DNA of 64,000 bases from the NCBI RefSeq assembly GCF_030125375.1, contig NZ_JASJUU010000006.1, positions 62,001 to 126,000 of the forward strand, written 5' to 3'. Under the pieces are notes generated by a model that saw nothing but the letters and a program-made list of their open reading frames with translations, was not told the origin of the DNA and did no database searches. Position 1 is the stretch's first letter, and each line of letters begins with the position of its first letter. The position numbers were made by a program, and so were the translations under genes. This document shows positions 8,450-17,310 of this stretch, in pieces. Source of the stretch: Pseudoalteromonas umbrosa. Lineage in GTDB: Bacteria; Pseudomonadota; Gammaproteobacteria; Enterobacterales; Alteromonadaceae.

Positions 8450-9646
8450 ATGAGATCAGCGGCATTTTACAGCCAACTTCAACAACAAATAGAAGAAGTG
8501 AAAGCTGAAGGCTTATATAAAAAAGAACGCATTATTACATCACAACAGCAAGCAGAAATCGCTGTATCAACGGGTGAAAGCGTTATTAACTTTTGTGCAA
8601 ACAACTACCTAGGCTTGGCTAACCATCCAGATCTGATTGCTGCAGCGCAAAGCGGTTTATCTGATCATGGTTTTGGCGTTGCATCTGTACGCTTTATTTG
8701 TGGTACTCAAGATATTCACAAGACGTTAGAAGAAAAAATCAGTGAGTTTTTAAAAACTGAAGATACGATTTTATACTCATCATGCTTTGATGCTAACGCT
8801 GGCTTGTTTGAAACGATTCTTGGCCCAGAAGACGCAATTATCTCAGATTCTTTGAACCATGCATCTATCATTGATGGTGTACGTCTGTGCAAAGCTAAAC
8901 GCTTCCGTTATGCAAATAATGACATGGCTGATTTAGAGAAGCAGTTGATTGCCGCGACTGAAGCTGGTGCTAAAACTAAGCTGATAGCAACTGATGGTGT
9001 TTTCTCAATGGATGGTGTTATCTGTAACTTAGCAGCAGTGTGTGATCTTGCGGATAAGTACGATGCACTTGTTATGGTAGATGATTCACATGCAGTTGGC
9101 TTTGTTGGTGAAAATGGCGCAGGCACGGCTGAGTACTGTGGCGTTATGGACAGAGTTGACATTATCACAGGTACTTTAGGTAAAGCACTAGGTGGCGCAT
9201 CTGGTGGTTACACATCAGGTAAAAAAGAGATTGTAGAGTGGTTACGTCAGCGCTCTCGTCCATATTTGTTCTCTAACTCGCTAGCGCCATCTATCGTGAC
9301 AGCATCTATCAAAGTGCTTGATATGCTTAAAGACGGTAAAGCATTACGTGACCAGCTATGGGAAAACGCAGCGTACTTCCGCAGCGAGATGGAAGCGGCG
9401 GGCTTTACATGTGCAGGTAAAGATCATGCAATCATTCCTGTTATGCTTGGCGATGCAAAAGTGGCAGCAGAAATGTCAGATAGATTGCTAGCTGAAGGTA
9501 TTTATGTGATTGGTTTCTCTTTCCCTGTGGTGCCAAAAGGTCAAGCTCGTATTCGTACGCAAATTTCAGCTGCGCACACTAAAGAACAATTGGACAAAGC
9601 GATTACAGCGTTTATCCGCATTGGTAAAGATTTAGGTGTGATTTAA
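8450..9646 (+). CDS. kbl: 2-amino-3-ketobutyrate CoA ligase (glycine C-acetyltransferase)
   Basis: Kbl cleaves 2-amino-3-ketobutyrate with CoA to glycine and acetyl-CoA, the second step of threonine breakdown after Tdh. The 398-residue product is an alpha-oxoamine synthase of fold-type I: NFCANNYLGLANHP near residue 47, DDSHAVGFVG at 211-220, and the PLP lysine at about 245 in GTLGKALGGASGG. The ATG at 8450 has GGAGA seven bases upstream and gives the standard family length. tdh follows 42 bases downstream as an operon partner. Confidence 0.96.
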   Translation: MRSAAFYSQLQQQIEEVKAEGLYKKERIITSQQQAEIAVSTGESVINFCANNYLGLANHPDLIAAAQSGLSDHGFGVASVRFICGTQDIHKTLEEKISEFLKTEDTILYSSCFDANAGLFETILGPEDAIISDSLNHASIIDGVRLCKAKRFRYANNDMADLEKQLIAATEAGAKTKLIATDGVFSMDGVICNLAAVCDLADKYDALVMVDDSHAVGFVGENGAGTAEYCGVMDRVDIITGTLGKALGGASGGYTSGKKEIVEWLRQRSRPYLFSNSLAPSIVTASIKVLDMLKDGKALRDQLWENAAYFRSEMEAAGFTCAGKDHAIIPVMLGDAKVAAEMSDRLLAEGIYVIGFSFPVVPKGQARIRTQISAAHTKEQLDKAITAFIRIGKDLGVI

Positions 9647-9688
9647 TTGCTAGGTGCTAATGCACCTACTTTCTAACGAGTGAATATT

Positions 9689-10717
9689 ATGAAAGCATTA
9701 TCCAAGTTGAAAGCTGAAGAAGGGATCTGGATGACCGATGTGCCTAAACCTGAAATGGGGCACAACGACTTACTCATCAAGATCCGCAAAACGGCAATTT
9801 GTGGCACCGATGTCCATATTTATAAGTGGGATGAGTGGTCTCAAAATACGATCCCAACACCTATGGTCGTTGGCCATGAGTATGTGGGTGAGATCGTCGA
9901 TATGGGCCAAGAGGTACGAGGCTTTGCCGTTGGCGACCGTGTTTCTGGTGAAGGCCATATTACATGCGGACATTGTCGAAACTGCCGAGCAGGTCGAGTA
10001 CACTTATGTCGTAATACCATAGGTGTGGGTGTTAATCGAGAAGGTTCATTCGCTGAATACTTAGTTATCCCAGCTTATAACGCATTTAAAATACCAGATA
10101 ATATCTCAGATGAGTTAGCATCGATTTTTGACCCATTTGGTAATGCTGTACATACTGCCTTATCATTTGATTTAGTAGGCGAAGATGTATTAATCACTGG
10201 CGCAGGTCCAATTGGTATTATGGCCGCAGCGGTTGCTAAACATGTAGGCGCGCGCCACGTTGTGATCACTGATGTGAATGAATATCGACTAGATCTTGCA
10301 CGTAAAATGGGCGCCACTAAGGCGGTCAACGTTGCAAGCGAAAGCCTTGAAGATGTGATGGAAGAGCTGGGTATGACTGAAGGCTTCGATGTAGGCCTAG
10401 AAATGTCTGGTGTACCGGTTGCATTTAATAGCATGCTGAACAATATGAATCACGGTGGTAAAATTGCGATGCTGGGCATTCCACCAAGTGATATGGCTGT
10501 TGATTGGAACCAAGTCATTTTTAAGGGCTTAGTTATCAAAGGCATTTACGGACGTGAAATGTTCGAGACTTGGTACAAGATGGCAAGTTTGATTCAGTCT
10601 GGTTTGAACCTAGAGCCCATCATTACCCATGAATTTAATGTGGATGATTTCCAGCAAGGCTTTGATACAATGATCTCAGGCCAGTCAGGTAAAGTGATCC
10701 TAGACTGGACAAAGTAA
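9689..10717 (+). CDS. tdh: L-threonine 3-dehydrogenase
   Basis: Tdh oxidises L-threonine with NAD+ to 2-amino-3-ketobutyrate, the substrate of Kbl. The 342-residue medium-chain dehydrogenase shows catalytic zinc ligand Cys38 (AICGTDVHIYKW), VVGHEYVGEI, the structural zinc cluster CGHCRNCRAGRVHLC and a Rossmann VLITGAGPIGIMAA. A GTG at 9680 would add three residues, but the ATG at 9689 gives the usual N-terminus (MKALSKLK). The kbl-tdh order is the conserved one. Confidence 0.96.
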   Translation: MKALSKLKAEEGIWMTDVPKPEMGHNDLLIKIRKTAICGTDVHIYKWDEWSQNTIPTPMVVGHEYVGEIVDMGQEVRGFAVGDRVSGEGHITCGHCRNCRAGRVHLCRNTIGVGVNREGSFAEYLVIPAYNAFKIPDNISDELASIFDPFGNAVHTALSFDLVGEDVLITGAGPIGIMAAAVAKHVGARHVVITDVNEYRLDLARKMGATKAVNVASESLEDVMEELGMTEGFDVGLEMSGVPVAFNSMLNNMNHGGKIAMLGIPPSDMAVDWNQVIFKGLVIKGIYGREMFETWYKMASLIQSGLNLEPIITHEFNVDDFQQGFDTMISGQSGKVILDWTK

Positions 10718-10731
10718 TTTAAGTCCAACAG

Positions 10732-10790
10732 GCGGCTTTAAATTGTACTTTCCTTTGTATAAGGTATTGTATTAATTGAGCCGCTTTTTT
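10732..10790 (+). terminator. Long-loop terminator candidate after tdh
   Basis: GCGGCT at 10732-10737 can pair with AGCCGC at 10779-10784, followed at once by six T residues. The loop is about 41 bases, unusually long, and may itself hold the glpE promoter. The T run next to a GC-rich arm supports termination of kbl-tdh. Confidence 0.45.
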
Positions 10791-10802
10791 AATGAGAGAG
10801 AT

Positions 10803-11120
10803 ATGGCTTTTAAACATATTAGTATTGAACAAACACAAGCGTTAATCGCACAAGATAACGTAGTTGTTGCAGATATTCGCGACCCTAACTCGTTTGCAGC
10901 GGGACACATTCCTGGTTCAGAGCACCTTTCGAATGAAAACTTAGCCCATTTTATGCAGGAAAAAGAGTTTGAACAGCCTATCATTATAGTTTGTTACCAC
11001 GGGATCAGCTCTCAAAATGCTGCAAACTATTTAGTCGAGCAAGGCTTTGAAGATGTTTATAGTATGGATGGCGGCTTTACTCAATGGGAGCAAACACTTC
11101 CGGAACATGTAGAAAAATGA
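10803..11120 (+). CDS. glpE: Thiosulfate sulfurtransferase (rhodanese) GlpE
   Basis: A single-domain rhodanese that moves sulfane sulfur from thiosulfate to thiol acceptors in the cytoplasm. The 105-residue product carries VADIRDPNSFAAGHIPGS and the active-site loop with Cys64 in VCYHGISSQ, matching the GlpE CxxGxSS pattern; E. coli GlpE is 108 residues. The frame opens upstream at 10776, but the ATG at 10803 follows GAGAGA and gives the family N-terminus. The stop overlaps the glpG start by four bases, the same glpE-glpG pairing as in enterics but without glpD or glpR nearby. Confidence 0.93.
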   Translation: MAFKHISIEQTQALIAQDNVVVADIRDPNSFAAGHIPGSEHLSNENLAHFMQEKEFEQPIIIVCYHGISSQNAANYLVEQGFEDVYSMDGGFTQWEQTLPEHVEK

Positions 11121-11941
11121 AGCTACTTGGCTCCTTTTCAGACCCTAGAGCGGTTCAAGGAGCCGTTGATTACCTAAGAACACTTGGGGTAGAAAGTAAG
11201 TTACACAGTGAAGATGGAAGAACTGTGTCAGTGTGGGTACAAGAGAATGATTTGTTGACCGCTCAAGCGATTTGGCAAGAGTTTCTCGATAACCCTTATC
11301 ATGAAAAGTATAGCAATGCCTCTTGGCAAGTGGGTGAGACAGACGGGGTATTAAAATATCAAGGCACACAGCTAAACTTATTTCAGCGTTTTGTGCGTCT
11401 AAACTGGCTCGTACAGGCTGTCACAATCATCGCTTTACTTGTCTACATCAGTTTTTATTACTTCACGCCATCGGCTGTATTCGAAGCGCTTAAATTTGAC
11501 ATAAACCACCCTTGGAGCTGGCTAACACCTGCTTTTATGCACTTTGGTGCGGTACATTTATTGTTTAACTTAAGCTGGTGGGTTTTTTTGGGTAACCAAA
11601 TCGTCAACCGAGCAGGTTTTATAATTTTGCTATCTATTTTCACGGTCAGTGCATTATTGAGCAATTGGGCGCAGTTTTTACTAGTAGATGAGAACTTTGG
11701 CGGTCTGAGCGGTGTTGTGTATGCACAAATGGGTTTTTGCTGGATCTACTCATATTTTAATAAAGATGAGCAGGCTATTTTGTCTAAACCCATGATCGGC
11801 TTTATGCTAGTGTGGATGATTTTAGGATTTACAGATGTGCTATTTATCAGTATGGCAAACTGGGCCCACTTAGTTGGACTACTAACAGGAATGAGCCTTG
11901 CCGCGGTGATGTATCAAACTAGTGGTAAAGGTACTTCGTAA
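11117..11941 (+). CDS. glpG: Rhomboid intramembrane serine protease GlpG
   Basis: GlpG cleaves single-span membrane proteins inside the inner membrane. The 274-residue product has an N-terminal cytosolic domain (about 1-90), then six membrane segments. The rhomboid features are present: His147 and Asn151 in HLLFN, nucleophile Ser198 in GLSGVVYA and His251 in WAHLVGLLTG, forming the Ser-His dyad. The start ATG overlaps the glpE stop. The 3' end overlaps the convergent FliL-like gene by 23 bases. Confidence 0.95.
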   Translation: MKLLGSFSDPRAVQGAVDYLRTLGVESKLHSEDGRTVSVWVQENDLLTAQAIWQEFLDNPYHEKYSNASWQVGETDGVLKYQGTQLNLFQRFVRLNWLVQAVTIIALLVYISFYYFTPSAVFEALKFDINHPWSWLTPAFMHFGAVHLLFNLSWWVFLGNQIVNRAGFIILLSIFTVSALLSNWAQFLLVDENFGGLSGVVYAQMGFCWIYSYFNKDEQAILSKPMIGFMLVWMILGFTDVLFISMANWAHLVGLLTGMSLAAVMYQTSGKGTS

Positions 11942-12314
11942 ATAAAACTTCTCGGATAATTTCTTGTCCAGTTTCATCTTTGAGCAGTGTTTTCAATTTT
12001 TCAGCGCAGCGCTTCCTGATCTCTTCTCGGCCAGTAAGAGACTTTATCGTTTCTTCTGGTTCTTTACTTAAGATTTGAACAATCGCATCCCTTAGCAAAG
12101 GTGTGTGGTGCTCGACTACAGCGATATTGGCAATGTCATCTAGCATCAAGTCAATGGTAACGCGCACGTAGCCAAGCTTTTTATTGGACTGGCCAATGTA
12201 GTTCGTAATGATATCTGGCTCAAAACCGTAATAGCCAACATTTGATTCTGCTTTAAGCTTAAAGCTTGCAACACTGACCGTTAACGCCATAAATAATAAA
12301 AGAGTGCGAACCAT
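11919..12314 (-). CDS. FliL-like protein, orphan
   Basis: A 131-residue protein resembling FliL, the flagellar basal-body membrane protein that supports stator function. Features seen: an N-terminal hydrophobic segment (LLLFMALTVSVASF) that could be a signal peptide or anchor with almost no cytosolic tail, then YGFEPDIITNY, a VRVTIDLMLDD strand and a C-terminal EIIREVLFTKYLYH, a FliL-type ending. No flagellar gene is near it, so this is probably a paralogue outside the main flagellar operon. Its role could be motility-related or not. Confidence 0.7.
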   Translation of the reverse strand: MVRTLLLFMALTVSVASFKLKAESNVGYYGFEPDIITNYIGQSNKKLGYVRVTIDLMLDDIANIAVVEHHTPLLRDAIVQILSKEPEETIKSLTGREEIRKRCAEKLKTLLKDETGQEIIREVLFTKYLYH

Positions 12315-12469
12315 AATCGTCTGAAAATACGTAACTAAATATCAACAATATGGTTAGTTTATACTTAAACTTTAAACATGAACAGCCGGCATTTAGATAA
12401 TCATGAACTTTTTTGGATTGCTAAGCTTTGCTATTATGGTTGCGGTTTAGTCTTAATTGAATTATTGCA

Positions 12470-13003
12470 TTGTTAAAACATCCTATTTCTTTAGATTTTC
12501 AGTGGGGGGGCTACGACGAAGTTGTCGATAAAGTGCCTTCAAAAATATATGAACGTTTGATTGAGCAAGGCTCCTTAACGGCATTGCTAAAAAGTCAAAG
12601 TAACAGCTTTAAAGTAAAAGTTATCGATGAGCAGTATTTGATGCTGCCGCCGAATATTGCAAAAGTACTTGAAAATGAGGTTGAACAAGCTGTATGTCGA
12701 CAAGTATTGCTGTATTGTGATGATCAGCCTCATGTTTATGCGCAAAGTTGGATTTTGTTGGGGGCAAACGAACAAGGCTTGACGAATCTAGGTGAACAAC
12801 CGCTTGGAGAAAAGTTATTCCAACAGTCGCTTTGGCATAGAGGGGAGTTGGAAGTAAGTTACGTAGATGACAGACACTCACATATGCAGCTATGCGACTT
12901 ACTCGGCGCACAGCATGGTCCTATCTTTGCTAGACGCAGCGTATTTACTAAAGGCTCTGCTAAAGTGTTGGTATGCGAAATTTTTAACAATGAGATTAAA
13001 TAA
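12470..13003 (+). CDS. ubiC: Chorismate lyase
   Basis: UbiC splits chorismate to 4-hydroxybenzoate and pyruvate, the entry to ubiquinone synthesis. The 177-residue product shows LPxNIAKVLENE, a WHRGELEVSYV stretch and the C-terminal IFARRSVFTKGSAKVLVCEIF segment seen in two parts, with the ARRS arginine and the late glutamate typical of the active site. An in-frame stop at 12458-12460 rules out a longer protein, and there is no early ATG, so TTG at 12470 is the likely start. ubiA follows with no gap, as in E. coli. Confidence 0.88.
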   Translation: MLKHPISLDFQWGGYDEVVDKVPSKIYERLIEQGSLTALLKSQSNSFKVKVIDEQYLMLPPNIAKVLENEVEQAVCRQVLLYCDDQPHVYAQSWILLGANEQGLTNLGEQPLGEKLFQQSLWHRGELEVSYVDDRHSHMQLCDLLGAQHGPIFARRSVFTKGSAKVLVCEIFNNEIK

Positions 13004-13867
13004 ATGAAAGTAGCTTCGTTGCAATATGCCAATGTTGCCCAATACAAACAATTGATGCGAACTGATAAGCCCATTGGCACATTTTTATTGTTGTGGCCGA
13101 CTATGTGGAGCTTGTGGATAGCATCTGAAGGCATGCCAAGCTTTTTACATATCATTGTTTTTGGTTTAGGCACGTTTATGATGCGCAGTGCAGGCTGCGT
13201 GATTAATGATTATGCTGACAGAAAAGTCGACGGCTCAGTGAAAAGAACAGCAATGCGACCATTAGCGCGAGGCACTGTCTCTGAAAAAGAAGCACTGACA
13301 CTTTTCTTTTTATTGATCTTATTATCATTCCTATTAGTACTGACTTTAAATTGGCAAACAATTGCCCTGTCAGTCGGTGGAGTCATATTAGCTGCTCTAT
13401 ATCCATTTATGAAGCGATATACGCATTTGCCTCAAGTAGTTTTAGGTGCGGCATTCAGCTGGGGCATTCCTATGTCCTTTATGGCAGCAACAGGCGAAGT
13501 CCCTCTAGTTGCATGGTTGTTATTTGTTGCAAATGTACTTTGGACTGTTGCGTACGATACGATGTATGCCATGGTGGATAGGGATGATGATATTAAGATT
13601 GGCGTTAAATCGACCGCCATTTTATTTGGTAAATGGGATAGACACATTATTGCATTATTAAATATATGCTTTTTAATATGCATGTTGATAGTCGGGGTCT
13701 ATTTCATGTTAGGTACGTGGTATTGGGTTGCATTTACTATTGCAACTCTGATGTTGGTATATTTGCAACATGAGATTGTAGAGCGCAATAGAGAGGCATG
13801 CTTTAAAGCTTTTTTAAATAACAACTATGTAGGGTTAACGTTATTTATTGGTGTGACTTTAGGTTAG
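13004..13867 (+). CDS. ubiA: 4-hydroxybenzoate polyprenyltransferase
   Basis: UbiA attaches the polyprenyl tail to 4-hydroxybenzoate in the inner membrane, directly after UbiC. The 287-residue protein has about eight membrane segments and both Asp-rich motifs: NDYADRKVDG near residue 67 and DRDDD near residue 190, which bind Mg-diphosphate. Also present are RTDKPIGTFLLLWPT and the KRYTHLPQ loop. The ATG abuts the ubiC stop, so the two are co-translated. Confidence 0.96.
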   Translation: MKVASLQYANVAQYKQLMRTDKPIGTFLLLWPTMWSLWIASEGMPSFLHIIVFGLGTFMMRSAGCVINDYADRKVDGSVKRTAMRPLARGTVSEKEALTLFFLLILLSFLLVLTLNWQTIALSVGGVILAALYPFMKRYTHLPQVVLGAAFSWGIPMSFMAATGEVPLVAWLLFVANVLWTVAYDTMYAMVDRDDDIKIGVKSTAILFGKWDRHIIALLNICFLICMLIVGVYFMLGTWYWVAFTIATLMLVYLQHEIVERNREACFKAFLNNNYVGLTLFIGVTLG

Positions 13868-13875
13868 GTGCTTTT

Positions 13876-13898
13876 GCCCACACCTCTAAAGTGTGGGC
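13876..13898. terminator. Hairpin between ubiA and the LysR gene
   Basis: GCCCACAC and GTGTGGGC form a perfect 8-bp stem with a seven-base loop in the gap between convergent genes. Neither strand has a strong T run after it, so it may be a weak bidirectional terminator or a 3'-end protecting hairpin. Confidence 0.45.
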
Positions 13899-13922
13899 TT
13901 AGCGCGTCGAGTATAAAAAGAA

Positions 13923-14831
13923 TCAAGAATGCACTGGCGCACCATTTACTTGCAATTGAGCTGCTGTCTTTTCAATCAATTGAAGTAAGCTGTTTACATG
14001 ACTGTTTCCACTAAGTTGGTGGTTGGTATTAATAACTAATTGCTCATGGCTATTGTCTTTGTTGGTCTTTAAAAGGACTAACTCAGGGTCTTGTGCAATC
14101 GTTTTCGAGTGTTCAATACTTGCAATAGCAAAACTTTGGCTGTTTTTAAGTCCGTCAATAACTTGAGTGATATTCCCTATTTTCACACTTGTTGACTTAT
14201 TAAGACCTTCCACAGACTCGTTTAACATGCTCTGCACTTGCTTAGATTGCGAGAAACAGCTGTACATTGGGTACTGTGATAACTCTCCTCTACGTATACA
14301 CTCTTGCTGAGCAAGAGGGTGTTGCTTTGATACAAACAAAATCAGCTGATCAGGTAAATGAATATCACTGATAAGGCTAGTTGCAGATGATAAATAGACA
14401 CTAATGTCTACTTCACCTAGCTGAAGCTTTCTTGTCAATTCATGTTCATCTAGCAGCTGCATCTCAATTTTTACATTTGGAGAGTCTGCTAAGAATCGGC
14501 CGCATGACATAGGGACAATTTCGCTTGCTTTGGCTGTATACCCAACGACCAACTTTTGTTGATCTCTGCCAAATAGACTTTGTTTAATCGTATTTTTCGT
14601 GACGTCCAGTTCACTTAGGGTCGCTTTACAGTAATTGAGAAATAATTCACCTTGTTCGGTTAGTTTTACTGAGCGTGTAGAGCGCTTTACTAGCTCACAC
14701 CCAATTTCATCTTCCAGAGTTTGTATACTTCTCGTTAAAGCCGATGTACTTATCTGGGTTTGTTCGGCAGCCTGTCTGAAGTGACGAAGGTTGCCAAGAG
14801 CAACGAATTGCTCAAGTTGTTCAAATCTCAT
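13923..14831 (-). CDS. LysR-family transcriptional regulator
   Basis: A 302-residue protein with the LysR layout: an N-terminal winged helix-turn-helix (about 1-60) with RFEQLEQFVAL, RHFRQAAEQTQIS and LTRSIQTLEDEIG, and a periplasmic-binding-like effector domain from about residue 90. The effector domain is divergent and gives no ligand. It is not divergently paired with an obvious target: the neighbour upstream, transcribed in the same direction, is the HD-GYP gene 110 bases away. Targets are unknown. Confidence 0.85.
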   Translation of the reverse strand: MRFEQLEQFVALGNLRHFRQAAEQTQISTSALTRSIQTLEDEIGCELVKRSTRSVKLTEQGELFLNYCKATLSELDVTKNTIKQSLFGRDQQKLVVGYTAKASEIVPMSCGRFLADSPNVKIEMQLLDEHELTRKLQLGEVDISVYLSSATSLISDIHLPDQLILFVSKQHPLAQQECIRRGELSQYPMYSCFSQSKQVQSMLNESVEGLNKSTSVKIGNITQVIDGLKNSQSFAIASIEHSKTIAQDPELVLLKTNKDNSHEQLVINTNHQLSGNSHVNSLLQLIEKTAAQLQVNGAPVHS

Positions 14832-14941
14832 TTGAAATTCCTTTTATTTCAACAAAAATGCAATCATGACGTTGATTTCCTAATACTAATACAGTTTCAG
14901 GAAACATCCAAGTGAATTTTTTACATTTCGCTTACAAAGTT

Positions 14942-16468
14942 TTAGTCGGGATAGGTATCCCTGATTAAAATGAATTGTTCCAGATTATTTATAAACAAAT
15001 CAACTAATTTGGGATCAAATTGCTTGGATTTTTGAGATTTTATCTCGTCAAGTACTTTTTCTAACGACCAAGCGGCTTTATAGCACCGTTTGCTTCCCAA
15101 TGCGTCGAAAACATCAGCAATAGCGGTAATTCTTCCTACAATATCAATATCTTCGCCCTGTAATCCTTGAGGGTAACCTGAACCATCCCACTTTTCGTGA
15201 TGCTGATGGGCAATTGTTGCGCCGCATTGCAATATTTCATTCGTTGATTTTTTCAAGATATCATAGCCTAGCTGCGCATGTGTTTTCATTATTTCCCATT
15301 CATCATTGGTCAGTTTACCTGGTTTGTTTAATATCACGTCAGGAATACCTATTTTCCCGATATCATGTAATGGTGATGCCATTTTTATTATTTCTGCTTT
15401 GTAACTATTAATGCCTGATAATTCGGCAAGTAATTTGCTGTACATCGCGACACGCTTTACGTGTGAACCAGTTTCTTTTGAGCGCTTTTCTACCGCTTCA
15501 CCTAAAATATATGAAAGTTCACGCTGTGATTCTTTGACAGTTTCACGCAGTTTTATATTGTCGTGTGCCAGAGCAATGTTATTTGCAAAAAATTCAAGAA
15601 GTTGACAATCGGTGCTGCGAAGAGAGCTTTTTTTACTTACATATAGCATGGTTTCGAGCCCGCCTTTAGAGGTAAAATAGCCGACATATTCATTGCATGA
15701 CTTGCAAGAAGTTTTTCTGTTGTGAGTTTCGATGAATAGATTTTTTACGTTACTCGGAATTTTATCTGAGCTTGGTTCAATACCTTCTCCAGACGCTGCT
15801 AATAATTTGAATTGAGAGCCAGAGTCCGTTTGTTTGTTGGTTGCTGCAGCACAGTATATCTCTGAATCAGATAGCCCCAATACTTGTGCAACATGTTCTA
15901 GGATAGTTGATGCAAAATCTTGCACATTGTCACATTCTAAAAAGCTAGAAGATGCGGCAATGATGCGTTCTAGCCCTTTTTTGTGAAGTTCGATGGTTTG
16001 AATATCTCGGTGTGAACGAAGCGCTGAATACAGTAAAGTTTTTAGTTTTACCGCGGTAAGTTCAGTTTTATTTTTGTAGTCGTTGATATCATAGTCACGT
16101 ATTACGGATTCTTCTGGCGCTTCACCAGGTTGACCCGTTCGAAGAATTAACCGAATGTCATGGTTAGCCATTTCATTTCGGATGAACTTAATGAGATCGA
16201 GACCGGCATGGTTGCTCTCCATGACTACATCAATCAGGCCGACTGATATGCAATCTTGAGTCTCTAGGATTTCCATGGCTTGTTTGGCTGAATAAGCGTG
16301 ATGGAAACGTAATGCTTTATCCTCAAATTTAAAATCAGAAAGAACTAATTTGGTGACTTGGTGAATGTCCTCCTCATCATCAACGACTAGCACATCCCAA
16401 AAAGCGCGCTCTTCAGGTTGTGATGCTTCTTCTCTTAGTTGCTCATTTGAAAAAAGAAAACCGCTCAC
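14942..16468 (-). CDS. Response regulator with DUF3369 and HD-GYP domains
   Basis: A 508-residue signalling protein, probably a cyclic-di-GMP phosphodiesterase. Order: a receiver domain (about 25-150) with VVDDEED and phosphoacceptor Asp in GLIDVVMES; a GAF-like DUF3369 region (about 165-310) with a CKSC pair near residue 250; and an HD-GYP domain (about 325-490) with HDIGKIGIPD, and HHEKWDGSGYPQGLQGE as the HHExxDGxGYP signature. Catalytic HD residues are intact. No cognate histidine kinase lies beside it. A diguanylate cyclase (34864-36132) elsewhere in the window could act on the same second messenger. Confidence 0.88.
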   Translation of the reverse strand: MSGFLFSNEQLREEASQPEERAFWDVLVVDDEEDIHQVTKLVLSDFKFEDKALRFHHAYSAKQAMEILETQDCISVGLIDVVMESNHAGLDLIKFIRNEMANHDIRLILRTGQPGEAPEESVIRDYDINDYKNKTELTAVKLKTLLYSALRSHRDIQTIELHKKGLERIIAASSSFLECDNVQDFASTILEHVAQVLGLSDSEIYCAAATNKQTDSGSQFKLLAASGEGIEPSSDKIPSNVKNLFIETHNRKTSCKSCNEYVGYFTSKGGLETMLYVSKKSSLRSTDCQLLEFFANNIALAHDNIKLRETVKESQRELSYILGEAVEKRSKETGSHVKRVAMYSKLLAELSGINSYKAEIIKMASPLHDIGKIGIPDVILNKPGKLTNDEWEIMKTHAQLGYDILKKSTNEILQCGATIAHQHHEKWDGSGYPQGLQGEDIDIVGRITAIADVFDALGSKRCYKAAWSLEKVLDEIKSQKSKQFDPKLVDLFINNLEQFILIRDTYPD

Positions 16469-16525
16469 ACATGACCCACCTTCAACTATTGATAATCTCA
16501 GTATAGTAAGGTCGAAACGAGTTGC

Positions 16526-16924
16526 TTACTCTTGCATCGGCTTTTTTTCGATATTATTGAGTTCAATTTCTATTGCATCACATGAAATATGGATTTCGTA
16601 AAGAGAGAGCATAAGAGAAGCAACTAGACAGCAAAGGCTGGCACCAAATAGCACTATTCCGAGTAAACTGATGTCAATAAACAGAGCGAACATGGAGAGC
16701 GTGCAGAGAATAAATGAAAAAACTCCCCAGACTTGCATTAAACGAATTAGTTTAATACGTTTTTTTAAGTTGTTTATTTGCTGCACAACCAGCGGGCGCA
16801 AAGTATCTCCTTCACGTGCATTGAGCTCTCTGATTAACTGAGCAAGTACTAAAAAGCGATTCGTATAAGCCAATAATAGCAACGAAATAGCAGGGAATAA
16901 TAACCCCGGGGTGGTAAGCGTCAT
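16526..16924 (-). CDS. DUF2721 family membrane protein
   Basis: A 132-residue inner membrane protein of unknown function that looks like DUF2721. It has an N-terminal span (PGLLFPAISLLLLAY), a basic cytosolic stretch with LIRELNARE and NNLKKRIKLIR, then two further spans around residues 65-108. It lies 57 bases upstream of the HD-GYP regulator on the same strand and may be co-transcribed with it. No catalytic residues are evident. Confidence 0.7.
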   Translation of the reverse strand: MTLTTPGLLFPAISLLLLAYTNRFLVLAQLIRELNAREGDTLRPLVVQQINNLKKRIKLIRLMQVWGVFSFILCTLSMFALFIDISLLGIVLFGASLCCLVASLMLSLYEIHISCDAIEIELNNIEKKPMQE

Positions 16925-16986
16925 AGAGCTCTTCCAATTTACACACTACAATATTGTTTATGATAGCAAAATTAACATTGAGTGCG

Positions 16987-17310
16987 ATGGTTAATGATTT
17001 AGATAAATGGTGCTGTGTCTTTAGCACTGATAATATGATTGAAGCCCATCTTGTGAATGGTCTATTACATCAAGCTCGTATCAAGACGACTATGCAAGGG
17101 GAGGCATTATCATCTACTCTGGGGGAGCTTCCATTTGCTGATAATACCATTAAGATCTTTGTACCAGCGATAAAGTTGCCCCTTGGCGAAGAAATATTGG
17201 TAAACTACCACCAGAAAAAATCGAAATTAGATTGGCAATGTCAGCATTGCAATGAGCTCAATGGCTCAGCTTTCGAGTATTGTTGGCACTGTGGAAGAGA
17301 GTATGAGTAA
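16987..17310 (+). CDS. DUF2007-like protein with C-terminal zinc ribbon
   Basis: A 107-residue protein of unknown function. The first 70 residues (KWCCVFSTDNMIEAHLVNGLL, read in parts, and IKIFVPA) resemble the DUF2007 putative signal-transducing domain, which binds a small ligand or partner. The C-terminus has two CxxC knuckles, CQHCNEL and CWHCGRE, that should hold a zinc ion. TTG 16954 and ATG 16960 are alternative starts, but only ATG 16987 has a purine-rich stretch near it. Its last 8 bases overlap the next gene, so the two are probably translationally coupled. Confidence 0.65.
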   Translation: MVNDLDKWCCVFSTDNMIEAHLVNGLLHQARIKTTMQGEALSSTLGELPFADNTIKIFVPAIKLPLGEEILVNYHQKKSKLDWQCQHCNELNGSAFEYCWHCGREYE

